Shown piece by piece: positions 1 to 8,974 of a stretch of 64,000 nucleotides of DNA (positions are counted from its first letter, which is position 1; each line of letters begins with the position of its first letter). The position numbers and the translations under genes were made by a program. The notes under the pieces were generated by a model that ran no database searches, had not been told where the DNA came from, and worked only from the letters and a program-made list of their open reading frames with translations. Source of the DNA: Peptoniphilus gorbachii (GTDB lineage: Bacteria; Bacillota; Clostridia; Tissierellales; Peptoniphilaceae); the NCBI RefSeq assembly GCF_016908115.1, contig NZ_JAFBDH010000005.1, positions 1 through 64,000 on the forward strand, read 5' to 3'.

Positions 1-58
1 TAACCAGAATTTTTATTTTTTTATAGTATTTTTGAGTTTTAATAATTAATTTGAATAT

Positions 59-95
59 AAAAAATGAGGACTTATGCTATTAGGCATAAATCCTC
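59..95 (-). terminator. Terminator of the ECF/ABC operon
   Basis: On the reverse strand a 12-bp near-perfect stem (GAGGATTTATGC / GCATAAGTCCTC, positions 66-95) is followed by a run of T. It lies about 45 bases after the stop of the last gene of the operon, as expected for an intrinsic terminator. Confidence 0.85.
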
Positions 96-139
96 TAATC
101 TAAATTTTCCTATTCAAAGACTTTAAATCTTTCTTCCTA

Positions 140-1876
140 TCAATTATTTAATTTCCATGATTCTGCCTTAGCTTTTGCATTTATAAGGTCAGAATAAAGT
201 CCATTATTTTTAATCAGTTCTTCGTGATTTCCACGTTCTACTATTTCCCCATCTTTTAAGACTAAAATCTGGTCAGCATTTCTTATGGTTTTTAGTCTGT
301 GGGCAATCATTATTACCGTCTTATTTTTTGTCAATGATTCTATTGCTTCTTTAAGTTTATCTTCATTTTCTGGATCTACATTTGCAGTTGCTTCATCAAA
401 AATAATTATGTCTGCATCTTTTAGCATGGCTCTTGCTATGGAGATTCTTTGTTTTTCTCCACCTGATAGGCTTGCTCCACCTTCCCCAATAATAGTGTCA
501 TATCCTTCTGGTAAAGCTTCTATAAATTCATGGCATCTTGCTTTTTTTGCAGCTTGAACTACTTCTTCATGGCTTGCATTTTGTTTTCCAAATTTTATAT
601 TGTTTTCAATTGTATCCTCAAATAGATATACATCTTGAAAGACCATGGAAATTGAATTCATAAGATTTTCTATCTTATAATCCTTAATATTTTTTCCACC
701 TATTAAAATTTCACCAGAATTTACATCCCAAAATCTCGCTATGAGATTACAAAATGTAGTCTTACCAGATCCAGATGGTCCAACAATAGCAGTCATAGTA
801 TTTTCTTTTATCTCTGCTAATACATTTTTTAAAATTGGTCTATCATCATAGGAAAATGATACATTTTTAAAGACTATATCATGATTTTTTATAGGCTCTG
901 TAATACTTCCTTCTCTCATATCAGGCATAGAGTCGATAAAACCTACAGAATCTATGGCATTTTCGCAAGCTCTTAGGATTGCCATGTTTGATCCTGCCCC
1001 TATTAAGCCTTCAAAGATAATAAATGATGCCATAATCATAAGAATTGTTTCAGCAAGTGGAAGTTCACCTGATAAATTTAATTTTAATGATACATAGACC
1101 ATAGCTACTGTTGTTATTCCCATTACAATTCTTTGGATAACTGTGTATGGTGCTACAGATATTTCTAAATCTAAAAGTATATTTGATGTATCTTTTATAG
1201 ACTTTCTCAAAGCTCTGTTATTTTCTCCACCAAGATTATAGGATTTTATAACCTGCATACCTTGTAAAGTTGCTAATACTTCTTTTGTAAGTCTTGTTTG
1301 TGTTTCTGTCATTTTATCTGCATTAGCTGATGATTTTTTCTCCATCATTGATGTAACGATGAAAAATACTACCACACCTGCTACAGCAACCAGTCCTACC
1401 TTTACGTTAAAAATTAAAGTTCCAAGGACAAAGACTAAAGTATTTAAAACTCCACCAAGTACAAGAACCAAAAGCATAGGCACCCACATTTCTGCTTGGG
1501 AAAGTGAAGATGTAGCAATAGTAGTTAATCTTCCTAGTGAAAAGCTTGAAAAGAAACCCATAGGAACTCTTTTTATTTTTTCTCCTATTTCTATCCTCTT
1601 ATGAGCTGCCATAAAATATCCAGCGTGTGTTTGTGCCATCTGTGATGATTTTTGTGTCATAATTTTGCCAATAAGGGATATAACTAATATTCCAAGACAA
1701 ACAAAGATAGCCTTATAGTCTAAAGTTTTAGAAAATATATTTACTAGCATATAGTAAATTGCACCAAACTCAAGGGCATTAAATACTGCGTGCAAAAATC
1801 CAGCGAGAATAGATTTCTTAATATATACCTGTTCTTCTTTTGAAAAATTCCATATCTTTTTAAACACATTAAGCAT
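140..1876 (-). CDS. ABC transporter, fused permease/ATPase half-transporter (YbtQ-like)
   Basis: Half-size ABC protein of exporter fold: an N-terminal membrane domain (about residues 15-320, six predicted helices) and a C-terminal ATPase with Walker A GPSGSGKTTF, signature LSGGEKQR and Walker B IIIFDEAT. It overlaps the end of the preceding half-transporter, so the two probably form a heterodimer. In known systems such pairs either export small molecules or, in the YbtP/YbtQ type, import metal chelates. Placement behind an ECF module and an AraC regulator favours the import type, but this is inference. The start was set at the ATG preceded at 8 bases by AAGGGG; a GTG and an ATG lie 9 and 6 bases upstream. 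The substrate is unknown. Confidence 0.85.
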   Translation of the reverse strand: MLNVFKKIWNFSKEEQVYIKKSILAGFLHAVFNALEFGAIYYMLVNIFSKTLDYKAIFVCLGILVISLIGKIMTQKSSQMAQTHAGYFMAAHKRIEIGEKIKRVPMGFFSSFSLGRLTTIATSSLSQAEMWVPMLLVLVLGGVLNTLVFVLGTLIFNVKVGLVAVAGVVVFFIVTSMMEKKSSANADKMTETQTRLTKEVLATLQGMQVIKSYNLGGENNRALRKSIKDTSNILLDLEISVAPYTVIQRIVMGITTVAMVYVSLKLNLSGELPLAETILMIMASFIIFEGLIGAGSNMAILRACENAIDSVGFIDSMPDMREGSITEPIKNHDIVFKNVSFSYDDRPILKNVLAEIKENTMTAIVGPSGSGKTTFCNLIARFWDVNSGEILIGGKNIKDYKIENLMNSISMVFQDVYLFEDTIENNIKFGKQNASHEEVVQAAKKARCHEFIEALPEGYDTIIGEGGASLSGGEKQRISIARAMLKDADIIIFDEATANVDPENEDKLKEAIESLTKNKTVIMIAHRLKTIRNADQILVLKDGEIVERGNHEELIKNNGLYSDLINAKAKAESWKLNN

Positions 1877-3589
1877 TTTCATCACCCCTTAAATTTGCAG
1901 CATACATTTCCTTATAAAGTTCTGATGACTTTAATAGTTCTTCATGAGTACCATAAGAATTTAATTTGCCATCTTTAATAACAAATATCCTATCTGCATC
2001 AACAATTGTCTTTAGCCTATGAGCGATTATGATTAAAGTTTTACCCTTAACTAGATTTGCCAAGGCATTTTGTATGAGAGCTTCATTTTCGGGATCTATA
2101 TAAGAAGTTGCTTCATCTAAAATTACGATTGGTACATTCTTTAGCATGGCACGAGCAATAGATATTCTTTGTCTTTCTCCTCCAGATAGATGACCTCCAC
2201 CTTCGCCAACTCTTGTATCATAACCATTAGATAGATTCATAATAAAATCATGGCAGGCAGATTTTTTACATACATCTATAATTTCTTCGTCAGAGGCATT
2301 CTTATTTCCAAGCCTAATATTTTCCTTTATAGTCATATCAAAGAGGAAATTGTCTTGGGATACAAAAGAAATAAGTGAAGACAAGTTTTCGAGCGACACA
2401 TCTTTTGTTTCTACTCCTCCAATTTTAATAGATCCCTTATCTACATTCCAAAATCCAGCAATAAGTTTTGCTATTGTAGACTTACCTGACCCAGAAGGAC
2501 CAACGAGGGCTGAAACAGAAGATTCTTTTATTTCCATAGAAAGATTATCTATAACCTTATTTTTTCCATCATAAGAAAAGTCTACGTCTTGAAGTTCTAT
2601 ATTATAGGATTCTATTTTTTCTCCCTTGCCAATATTTTCTAACTCTCTTGAATCTAAAACCTTTCCTATTTCAGAAGTTATAGTTGATATTCTTGACATA
2701 TCATCCATATAGTTCATGATTTTTAATATGCTAGAAACTGTAGCAAAGGATAAGACGATTAAGGTAATTAAATTCCCTAAATCAATACTTCCATTTATAT
2801 AAAATAAAATCCCAAAGGGTATGATTGTAATAATTCCCATAGGAGAAAGTAATCTACCTATGGCAACCCTATTCATAGATTCACCCATCCAGTTATAATA
2901 AAAGCTTGCATTGTCATAAACTGCATCAGAATATTTTTTATAAGATGATTCGCTTTGATTAAAGGTTTTTATTACTTCTATCCCATTTATATACTCAACA
3001 ATAGAATTATTCATGTGTTGACCAATAGCAACTGACTTTCCAAACATTTCCTTATAATGAGCATTCATAACAGACATCATGGTAGCCATTCCCACCACAA
3101 AAGGAATTAGTGATAGCAAGGTCAATCGCCAATCTAAGGTAAACATGTAAATAAACAATAGAATAGGTCCTACTAAATTTGCAGTAAATTCTGGCACTAA
3201 GTGGGCAAGGGATGTTTCCATAGAATCAACTTGCTCAACAATTATATTTTTAAATTCCCCTGAAGATCTTGAAAGAACATCTCCTAGTGGCATCTTAAAA
3301 AGTTTTTTGGAAATATCATTTCTAATTTCTCCTAATGAATTAAAGGTTGCCGTATGGGAAATACTTGTTGATATTCCTGCTGCCACTTCTTTAATAACAA
3401 ATGTTATTAAAATATTTATGCATAGTGGAGTATATAAACTCATATCATTTGCACCATTAATTAAGTTTACAACGATTTTTGCCATGTATATATAGGAAAA
3501 AAACCTGCCACCACTCCCACTATCGCAAGTAGGACGGATGCAAAATATGATCCTTTTCTTTTACTTACATATTGTTTTATTAAATTCAT
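1869..3589 (-). CDS. ABC transporter half-transporter (YbtP-like), frameshifted near N-terminus
   Basis: The partner half-transporter has a membrane domain followed by an ATPase (Walker A GPSGSGKSTIAKL, signature LSGGERQR, Walker B VVILDEAT-like). The open frame running to the stop begins at 3485 inside the first membrane helix. An ATG at 3589 with a strong GAGGGG site starts another frame (MNLIKQYVSKRKGSYF...) encoding the missing first helix. The two frames would join if the seven-T tract at 3497-3503 (reverse strand) had one more T, which gives ...AGFFSYIYMAKIV, the usual shape for this family. So the gene is frameshifted by one base through mutation, slippage-type variation or sequence error. 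The ATPase and most of the membrane domain are intact. Confidence 0.75.
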
Positions 3590-3600
3590 CAAATCCCCTC

Positions 3601-5052
3601 CTAAATATTAAATTTTTTCCCCATTAATATAGCTAGTATTTTTTCTTTATCCTCCTTTGTAGAAAATTCCTCAAAAGAGTATCCGTCTAAATAAAGAATT
3701 TTATTGCAGGAATTACACAAAAATTCATAATCATGGGAAATTATAAGTATAATTTTTTCTTTTTCTTGTAATTTCTTCATTCTTTCTGAAATAATTTGCA
3801 TATTATGTCCATCAAAACCACTTGTTGGCTCATCAAATAAATAAACATCTCTTTCTAAAAGTTCTGCTGAAGCGATAGTCAATCTTTGTTTTTGTCCGCC
3901 TGACATGATTTGTGGATGGATGTCTTTTATATTTTCTAAGTTAAAATCAGCTAATATTTTATCTGTATCTGCATCTTTATTATTTAGTTTTAACTCGTCT
4001 TCTGCTGAAACTTCAAAAAGATTACTATTAGGATTATTTGACAGGTAGTATATTCTTTTTTGCCTATTTCTTTTGTTTAATTTTTCTCCATTTATAGATA
4101 TAAAACCACTATCTTTTTTCATAAGTCCACTTAAAATTTTAAACAGAGTAGATTTTCCTATGCCATTATCCCCAATAATTCCATAAATATTTCCACTTTC
4201 AAATTCGTAGGTCAAATCTTTTATAAGGACATTCTTATTATAGGAAAAAGAAATTTTTTCTAAGTTCATAGAATTTATCTCTTTTAACTTATTTATTTTA
4301 GGAGATATTTTATTTAAAGAAAAGAATCTTAATCCTAACTTATTGAAAAAATCTTCACTTTTTGCTAATAGTTCTTCCTCTGTAAAAACATTGCTAATTT
4401 CCCCATTTTCAAGATAATAATATTTATCCACTACCCCTCTAAGGTAGTATAGCCTATGCTCTGAAATGATTATTGTCTTTTTATTTTTCTTTAATAAAAG
4501 CATAAGTTTTCTTAAAGCTTCTACACTTTTCATATCTAGGTTAGCAGACGGTTCATCAAAAACATAAATAGGTGGATTAAGTGCATTTATTGAAGCAATT
4601 GCTATTTTTTGTCTTTCTCCACTTGAAAGATGAAATAAGTTTTTATCTTTTAAATCTTCTCCATTAATAGATTTTAAGGAATTATTGATTATTTCATCTA
4701 TTTTTTCTCTTTCTATCCCATAATTTTCAAGCCCGAAGGCAATTTCGTCTTCTACATTTTCTGCAAAAAATTGACTCTTGGGATTTTGAAAAATAGATCC
4801 TACTTTCCTCCCTATTTCATATAATTCTTTTTCTAGGGGATTTATTCCATCTATGGAAATTTCTCCCTTTAATTTCCCTCCATAGAATTTATAAGCAAGA
4901 CCATTTATAAGTCTTGTAAGGGTAGTTTTACCACAACCACTCGCCCCTATAAAGGCAACACATTCCCCATCATTAATTTCCAAATTAATATTTTTTAAGA
5001 TGTTTGCTGAATCTTTACTGTAGGCAAAGCTTACATTTTTTAACTTGATCAT
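3601..5052 (-). CDS. ECF transporter energising ATPase, two ABC domains in one chain (EcfA-like)
   Basis: A 483-residue cytoplasmic protein with two ABC ATPase domains. The first has Walker A GASGCGKTTL near residue 40 and signature LSSGERQK; the second has Walker A GDNGIGKSTL near residue 290 and signature MSGGQKQR. This duplicated form energises ECF-type (CbiO-like) uptake systems together with EcfT, encoded just upstream with one intervening base. In many ECF modules the two ATPases are separate EcfA1 and EcfA2; here they are fused. Its substrate follows the S component and is not known. Confidence 0.85.
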   Translation of the reverse strand: MIKLKNVSFAYSKDSANILKNINLEINDGECVAFIGASGCGKTTLTRLINGLAYKFYGGKLKGEISIDGINPLEKELYEIGRKVGSIFQNPKSQFFAENVEDEIAFGLENYGIEREKIDEIINNSLKSINGEDLKDKNLFHLSSGERQKIAIASINALNPPIYVFDEPSANLDMKSVEALRKLMLLLKKNKKTIIISEHRLYYLRGVVDKYYYLENGEISNVFTEEELLAKSEDFFNKLGLRFFSLNKISPKINKLKEINSMNLEKISFSYNKNVLIKDLTYEFESGNIYGIIGDNGIGKSTLFKILSGLMKKDSGFISINGEKLNKRNRQKRIYYLSNNPNSNLFEVSAEDELKLNNKDADTDKILADFNLENIKDIHPQIMSGGQKQRLTIASAELLERDVYLFDEPTSGFDGHNMQIISERMKKLQEKEKIILIISHDYEFLCNSCNKILYLDGYSFEEFSTKEDKEKILAILMGKKFNI

Positions 5053-5053
5053 C

Positions 5054-5725
5054 TTAATAACTCCTCTCCAGAAAAATCATGCTCATTGTGATAAAGATGG
5101 TGATTAAACAAACAATAACATCAAGATTTCTAAATTTTATTTCTCTTCTTGAGCTATGTTTTCCAGATGCAGAAATTCCTCTTACTTCCGATGCGGCGGC
5201 AAGTTCTTCAGCTATTTTTGAAGATGAAAACATCATAGGAACAAATAAATATTCCATCGTTAAAAATGGTTTTTTAATAGAAATTAATCCCCTTAATCTC
5301 AACGAGTCGATAATTTCTTTAAACTCACTTTTAACTACTGGGAAAAATCTCATCATGAAAATAAGTGGCAAAGCAACATTTCTATGAATTTTCATTTTTT
5401 TCATTATTGCCATTATCTCTCCTGGAGGTGTTTTTAAAATTGGTATTACTGATAGAACTATAACTAATGTTCTTATAACCATAAACAGAAACATATCAGG
5501 AATCAAAATGCCAAAACCTTCACCATTTGAGACAAATCTCAAAAAACTTAAAACGCCCATTGCAATAATTAGTTTTATTGTAGATTTGCTATATCCTTGC
5601 AGTGATACATAAATAACTAGAATGGCGGCTAATAAAAAAAATACAGTATCTTTGGACAATACTGAAACCAAAAATACTGTACTTAAAAATACTACTAATT
5701 TGGAACGTAAGTCCAAATGCATCAT
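5054..5725 (-). CDS. ECF transporter transmembrane subunit EcfT
   Basis: A 223-residue membrane protein of the CbiQ/EcfT family with several hydrophobic helices and the two short Arg-Gly signatures that couple to the ATPases (SLRLRG near residue 143 and ASEVRG near residue 177). It transfers ATP-driven movement to the S component. Its start overlaps the stop of the S-component gene by four bases (ATGA type), which implies translational coupling. Confidence 0.85.
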   Translation of the reverse strand: MMHLDLRSKLVVFLSTVFLVSVLSKDTVFFLLAAILVIYVSLQGYSKSTIKLIIAMGVLSFLRFVSNGEGFGILIPDMFLFMVIRTLVIVLSVIPILKTPPGEIMAIMKKMKIHRNVALPLIFMMRFFPVVKSEFKEIIDSLRLRGLISIKKPFLTMEYLFVPMMFSSSKIAEELAAASEVRGISASGKHSSRREIKFRNLDVIVCLITIFITMSMIFLERSY

Positions 5726-6312
5726 TTTATTATGCCTGTCTTTTTAAAATGCTTTTCTGTCATCTTATTTCCTAAATAGCAACCAATAATTGCCGCCACA
5801 ATAGTACATGCTAAAGAAATAAGAATCCATTTAGGATTTGTATAATACTGAGTTTGTATTTGAACTTGTTCTGGAGATACGCCAGACTTAATGAAAGCAT
5901 CTTTAAAAAACCATATTTCGCTCATACCATGAGCCGCTCTAGTTAATGATGTAATTATCCAAGCAATAGTAATTCTTTTTATATTCCTATAGCTATCTGT
6001 ACCAATCATAGATAACTCTGCAATTATCCCGCCACCTACAAACCATGGAATCATAAAAGGACCCATAAAGACAGTTGCTAATATAGCTTGTATAATATTA
6101 TAAATTAGTGCAACTCCCGGTTTGCCTACTTTCATAGCCATATAAACAAAAAATGGTCCTAAAATTAGTGCAGTAAACACAGCATTAAAAATCATATTGA
6201 AAAATAATGATGCCCCTGTAATCATTGAAAAAGCAATGAATACAACAATCATGATTGCAGAAAAGATTCCTATGGTTGCTAAATCTTTTATAGTTAATTT
6301 TTTACTTTCCAT
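5722..6312 (-). CDS. ECF transporter S component, MptD/Trep_Strep type
   Basis: A 196-residue, largely hydrophobic protein with about six helices. The opening MESKKLTIKDLATIGIFSA and the G-rich helices match the Trep_Strep/MptD group of putative substrate-binding S components. It heads the operon and would set its specificity. A strong GGAGG site precedes the ATG. The substrate cannot be read from sequence; neighbours of YbtPQ type suggest a metal chelate or related compound. Confidence 0.75.
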   Translation of the reverse strand: MESKKLTIKDLATIGIFSAIMIVVFIAFSMITGASLFFNMIFNAVFTALILGPFFVYMAMKVGKPGVALIYNIIQAILATVFMGPFMIPWFVGGGIIAELSMIGTDSYRNIKRITIAWIITSLTRAAHGMSEIWFFKDAFIKSGVSPEQVQIQTQYYTNPKWILISLACTIVAAIIGCYLGNKMTEKHFKKTGIIK

Positions 6313-6348
6313 AATTCAACCTCCTTAGTTGATAGCTGTTATCATTCT

Positions 6349-6387
6349 ATAATAGACTAAGCTTATTTTCTTGACTATTTAGACTAA
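6349..6387 (-). promoter_or_regulatory. Operon promoter with two TTAGTCTA direct repeats
   Basis: On the reverse strand a possible -10 (TATTAT, 6349-6354) has a poor -35 (TAGTCA) 17 bases upstream. Two exact TTAGTCTA repeats (6353-6360 and 6380-6387), 27 bases apart, flank the -35. Direct repeats over a weak -35 are typical of AraC-type activation, and an AraC gene ends exactly here. This is a candidate operator, not proven. Confidence 0.4.
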
Positions 6388-7356
6388 ATGTGCTGTTTTA
6401 GATATTTTTCTATATTCTGAAGGAGTGAGATTAAACTTATTTTTAAAAGTATTTGAAAATTTAGCATGATCTGTGAAACCTACCCTAATAGCAATTTCTG
6501 TAATTGAAATTGATGTATTATTTAAAAAATCAGCTGCTACCTCCAATCTTTTACTTGTTATAGCTTCCTTAATTGTTTGCCCAAAAACACTCTTATAGCA
6601 AGATTTCATTGTGGTAGTATTTATCTTAAAGATTTCTGATAGTTTATCATAAGTTATATTTTTTTCGTAATTATTCTTTATAAATTCATCTATTTTCTTT
6701 ACAATATCAACATTTGTCTTAATAAAATATTTCCTATCGCTTATCTTGTTACTGGTATCAAGGCTTGAAATATATAGGAAAAGTTCTTGAAATTTTACCC
6801 TTAGATATTCAATTAGAATTTCATCTGGAACTTTATAAACTTCATAAAAAATATGTTCAATATGCCGAGTAGCTCTTTGTACAAAAATTTTGTCCTTATT
6901 GCATAATTTTCTTAAAACAACTTCAAATTTAATCCCTAACATTTCCTCTAAAAAATATATTTCGCTATCAAATTCTTTTGGATTAATATAAAAAGTCACA
7001 CCATGATAATGAGATATAGGAAAAAAAGATTCTTCAGAACTATTGCTACTTGCATTGATTGCAAAATCTCCCGATTCCATATAAGTAATAGTTCCATCGC
7101 TTAACACGCATTCAAATCTTCCTTCTCTACAATGATTAATCTCATAGCTTTGATTTAAATTTTTTGATAATTTTTTCTTTATGACAGAAGTGTGTATATC
7201 ATTATAAAAAACTGTTACCCCTTTGAAAATTTCGTACTTGGAAACTATATATTTCCCATTTTCCAAATTATGAAATTCGCAAATTCTCCCTTTAGAATTT
7301 TCTTTTATTTTTTCTAAATTTCTTCCATAAAGATGGCACATTAACTCCTTACCCAT
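6379..7356 (-). CDS. AraC family transcriptional regulator
   Basis: A 325-residue protein with an unassigned N-terminal sensing region (about 1-215) and a C-terminal pair of helix-turn-helix motifs (about 225-320), including the family signature around ITEIAIRVGFTDHAKF...F. It stands directly upstream of the S-component gene in the same direction with a 66-base gap, so it most likely activates the ECF/ABC operon. AraC regulators next to YbtPQ-like transporters often bind the imported chelate; that role is inferred from context. The start ATG has an AGGAG site. Confidence 0.85.
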   Translation of the reverse strand: MGKELMCHLYGRNLEKIKENSKGRICEFHNLENGKYIVSKYEIFKGVTVFYNDIHTSVIKKKLSKNLNQSYEINHCREGRFECVLSDGTITYMESGDFAINASSNSSEESFFPISHYHGVTFYINPKEFDSEIYFLEEMLGIKFEVVLRKLCNKDKIFVQRATRHIEHIFYEVYKVPDEILIEYLRVKFQELFLYISSLDTSNKISDRKYFIKTNVDIVKKIDEFIKNNYEKNITYDKLSEIFKINTTTMKSCYKSVFGQTIKEAITSKRLEVAADFLNNTSISITEIAIRVGFTDHAKFSNTFKNKFNLTPSEYRKISKTAHLV

Positions 7357-7366
7357 AAAAAATCTC

Positions 7367-7951
7367 CTAATTAATGAGTTTTTCTCTCAAATAATCTTCC
7401 AACATCTTTTTGATTGTTTTTTTATTTTCAATAAAAATTTCTTTTTGATTTAAACTTTCATATCCTAAAATCAAAGTATTTACAAAGGTAACTAAAAACT
7501 CATCTTCAAAAATAGATGAGAGTTTATCGTCTGGAGGAAATGCAGACAACAAAATTTCTGTGTTTGTTTCTTTTAAATTTTCAAACATTTCACACAATCT
7601 TTTATCTTCATTTTGTAGTTTCAAAAAAATTGCATAGATGCTTTTAAATTCATTTTCATCATAAATTCTTTCCATCATTATCTCAGTAATTGCGTCTAAA
7701 CTCGTTAATTTAGATGTGTCGATAGTTTTGTTTTTTTCTCCTCTATATTTGATACCTAATTTCATAAAATCATAAATCATTTCATAGGTTGATCCATAAT
7801 AATAGTAAACACCACCTTTACTTAAACTTACTTTTTCTATAACATCTTCCATAGTTGTATTTTGGAAACCCTTTTCTAAGAAACATTTCTTTGCCGCTTC
7901 CAGAATTTCTAACTTCCTTTTTTCTCCAACTTTCAATTTTTTATCATTCAA
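7367..7951 (-). CDS. TetR family transcriptional regulator
   Basis: An N-terminal TetR helix-turn-helix (after KRKLEILEAAKKCFLEKG, with TMEDVIEKVSLSKGGVYYYY) is followed by a ligand-binding helical domain. The chosen start is a TTG at 7951 placed 8 bases after AGGAG; an earlier TTG at 7969 has no site. It ends 10 bases before the AraC gene, so both regulators may be co-transcribed. The target is unknown, but local and self control are likely. Confidence 0.85.
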   Translation of the reverse strand: MNDKKLKVGEKRKLEILEAAKKCFLEKGFQNTTMEDVIEKVSLSKGGVYYYYGSTYEMIYDFMKLGIKYRGEKNKTIDTSKLTSLDAITEIMMERIYDENEFKSIYAIFLKLQNEDKRLCEMFENLKETNTEILLSAFPPDDKLSSIFEDEFLVTFVNTLILGYESLNQKEIFIENKKTIKKMLEDYLREKLIN

Positions 7952-7978
7952 AACTTTATCTCCTGTCAATAAATAATT

Positions 7979-7994
7979 CCGACGCTACCGTCAG
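7979..7994. promoter_or_regulatory. Possible TetR operator
   Basis: The inverted repeat GACG-CTAC-CGTC (7981-7992) lies directly upstream of the tetR start, the usual place for an autoregulatory TetR operator. It is short, so support is modest. Confidence 0.35.
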
Positions 7995-8149
7995 TTTTAT
8001 TGTAACTCATTTGATAATTAATTTCAATACATGGATTATTTTAAATTTTAGTAATCTTATTTAAGATATTTGCCCGAACGCCTTTTATACTTCTTAATTA
8101 ATTTCTTTAAATGCGGTATAATTAATAAAACTTAATACACGCTTGACGC

Positions 8150-8200
8150 TTATAACTTTAATAGCAAGCACAGTAAGTGTACGGACACTTACGAAAAAAT
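8150..8200 (+). other. Possible origin of transfer (oriT) upstream of mobC
   Basis: A perfect 8-bp inverted repeat with a 4-base loop, GTAAGTGT-ACGG-ACACTTAC (8173-8192), lies about 110 bases before mobC. The TAAGTG core followed by a C/G-rich step is reminiscent of RSF1010/pSC101-class nick regions (MOBQ). Placement next to a relaxosome gene supports an oriT, but the nick site is not shown. Confidence 0.45.
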
Positions 8201-8203
8201 TAA

Positions 8204-8237
8204 TGGAGCAGCCCTTTACGGAATGCTCCATTTTTTT
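8204..8237 (+). terminator. Intrinsic terminator ahead of mobC
   Basis: The stem TGGAGCA / TGCTCCA (8204-8230) followed by seven T forms a terminator between the oriT-like repeat and mobC. It may attenuate mobC or end a short leader transcript that starts at the TATAAT near 8115. Confidence 0.75.
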
Positions 8238-8300
8238 AAATTTTTACCTTGTTAGGGAGAACCCTAAGACCCCGAAATATATTTTATAAAGGAGAATAAA

Positions 8301-8642
8301 ATGGCAAATAGATTTAGAAATGAAAGAATAGAAATAAAACTTACTAAAGAAGAAAAAGAAGTTTTTGAAAAGAAAATGAAACTTGCAAATTGTAAAACAA
8401 TGTCCCACTTTCTTAGAAAGTGCGTATTAGAAAAAGAAATTTATGTAGTAGATTTAGAACCATTTAGAGATCTTCAATGGTTACTTTCAAATGCAACAAA
8501 TAATATAAACCAGATTGCAAAAGCTACAAATACAACTGGTGTTATTTACAAAAATGAAATCGAGTCAATGAATAAACAGATAGAAAAATTATCGAAAGAA
8601 ATATGGCAGATCCATTCCCTACTTCTTAACAAATCAAAATAA
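8301..8642 (+). CDS. mobC: MobC-like plasmid mobilization / relaxosome protein
   Basis: A 113-residue protein. Its N-terminal ribbon-helix-helix region (RNERIEIKLTKEEKEVF... followed by NCKTMSHFLRKCVL) and C-terminal helix with NNINQIAKATN match MobC proteins, which bind oriT beside the relaxase. The start has a GGAG site. A relaxase gene normally follows at once; here none does. After 330 non-coding bases the reverse-strand CBASS operon ends. The gene is therefore probably a remnant of a conjugative or mobilizable element. Confidence 0.8.
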   Translation: MANRFRNERIEIKLTKEEKEVFEKKMKLANCKTMSHFLRKCVLEKEIYVVDLEPFRDLQWLLSNATNNINQIAKATNTTGVIYKNEIESMNKQIEKLSKEIWQIHSLLLNKSK

Positions 8643-8974
8643 ATCATGCAATATAAAATCAAGATTCAAGTGTTATGGATCTCCAAATCATACAAAATCT
8701 AATTCCTATATAAGTCATTAAATATCAGATGAGCAATACTAAAAACTAGGTACATCAAATATAGCATTTTTAATGAGTATAATTATATTTTTATTTTTCA
8801 AATTAATCTATCAGATTAAAAAATAACCTTCCGAACTTACATATAATATTCTAAGTAAATACAATAAAAAAAAGAATACTCTAATGCTAGAATATCCTTT
8901 AAATAAATAACTTAGATAATACTTTTATATAAATAAATGCTTAAAATTTTTGTTGAATTAAACAAAAAAGTCAT
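8643..8974. other. Non-coding stretch between mobC and the CBASS operon
   Basis: This is AT-rich sequence without a credible reading frame or relaxase remnant. It contains only the terminator of the CBASS operon (8865-8896). This is the likely junction where the mobilization module was truncated. Confidence 0.6.
8865..8896 (-). terminator. Terminator of the CBASS operon
   Basis: Reverse-strand hairpin GATATTCTA-gcat-TAGAGTATT (8876-8896, with G-T pairs) followed by C and eight T. It lies about 80 bases after the effector stop codon. Confidence 0.7.

Noticed and set aside
140-3589. Reading the two half-transporters simply as a multidrug exporter
   Set aside because: Possible by fold, but their place in an ECF/AraC operon makes a YbtPQ-like uptake role more likely; kept as an alternative.
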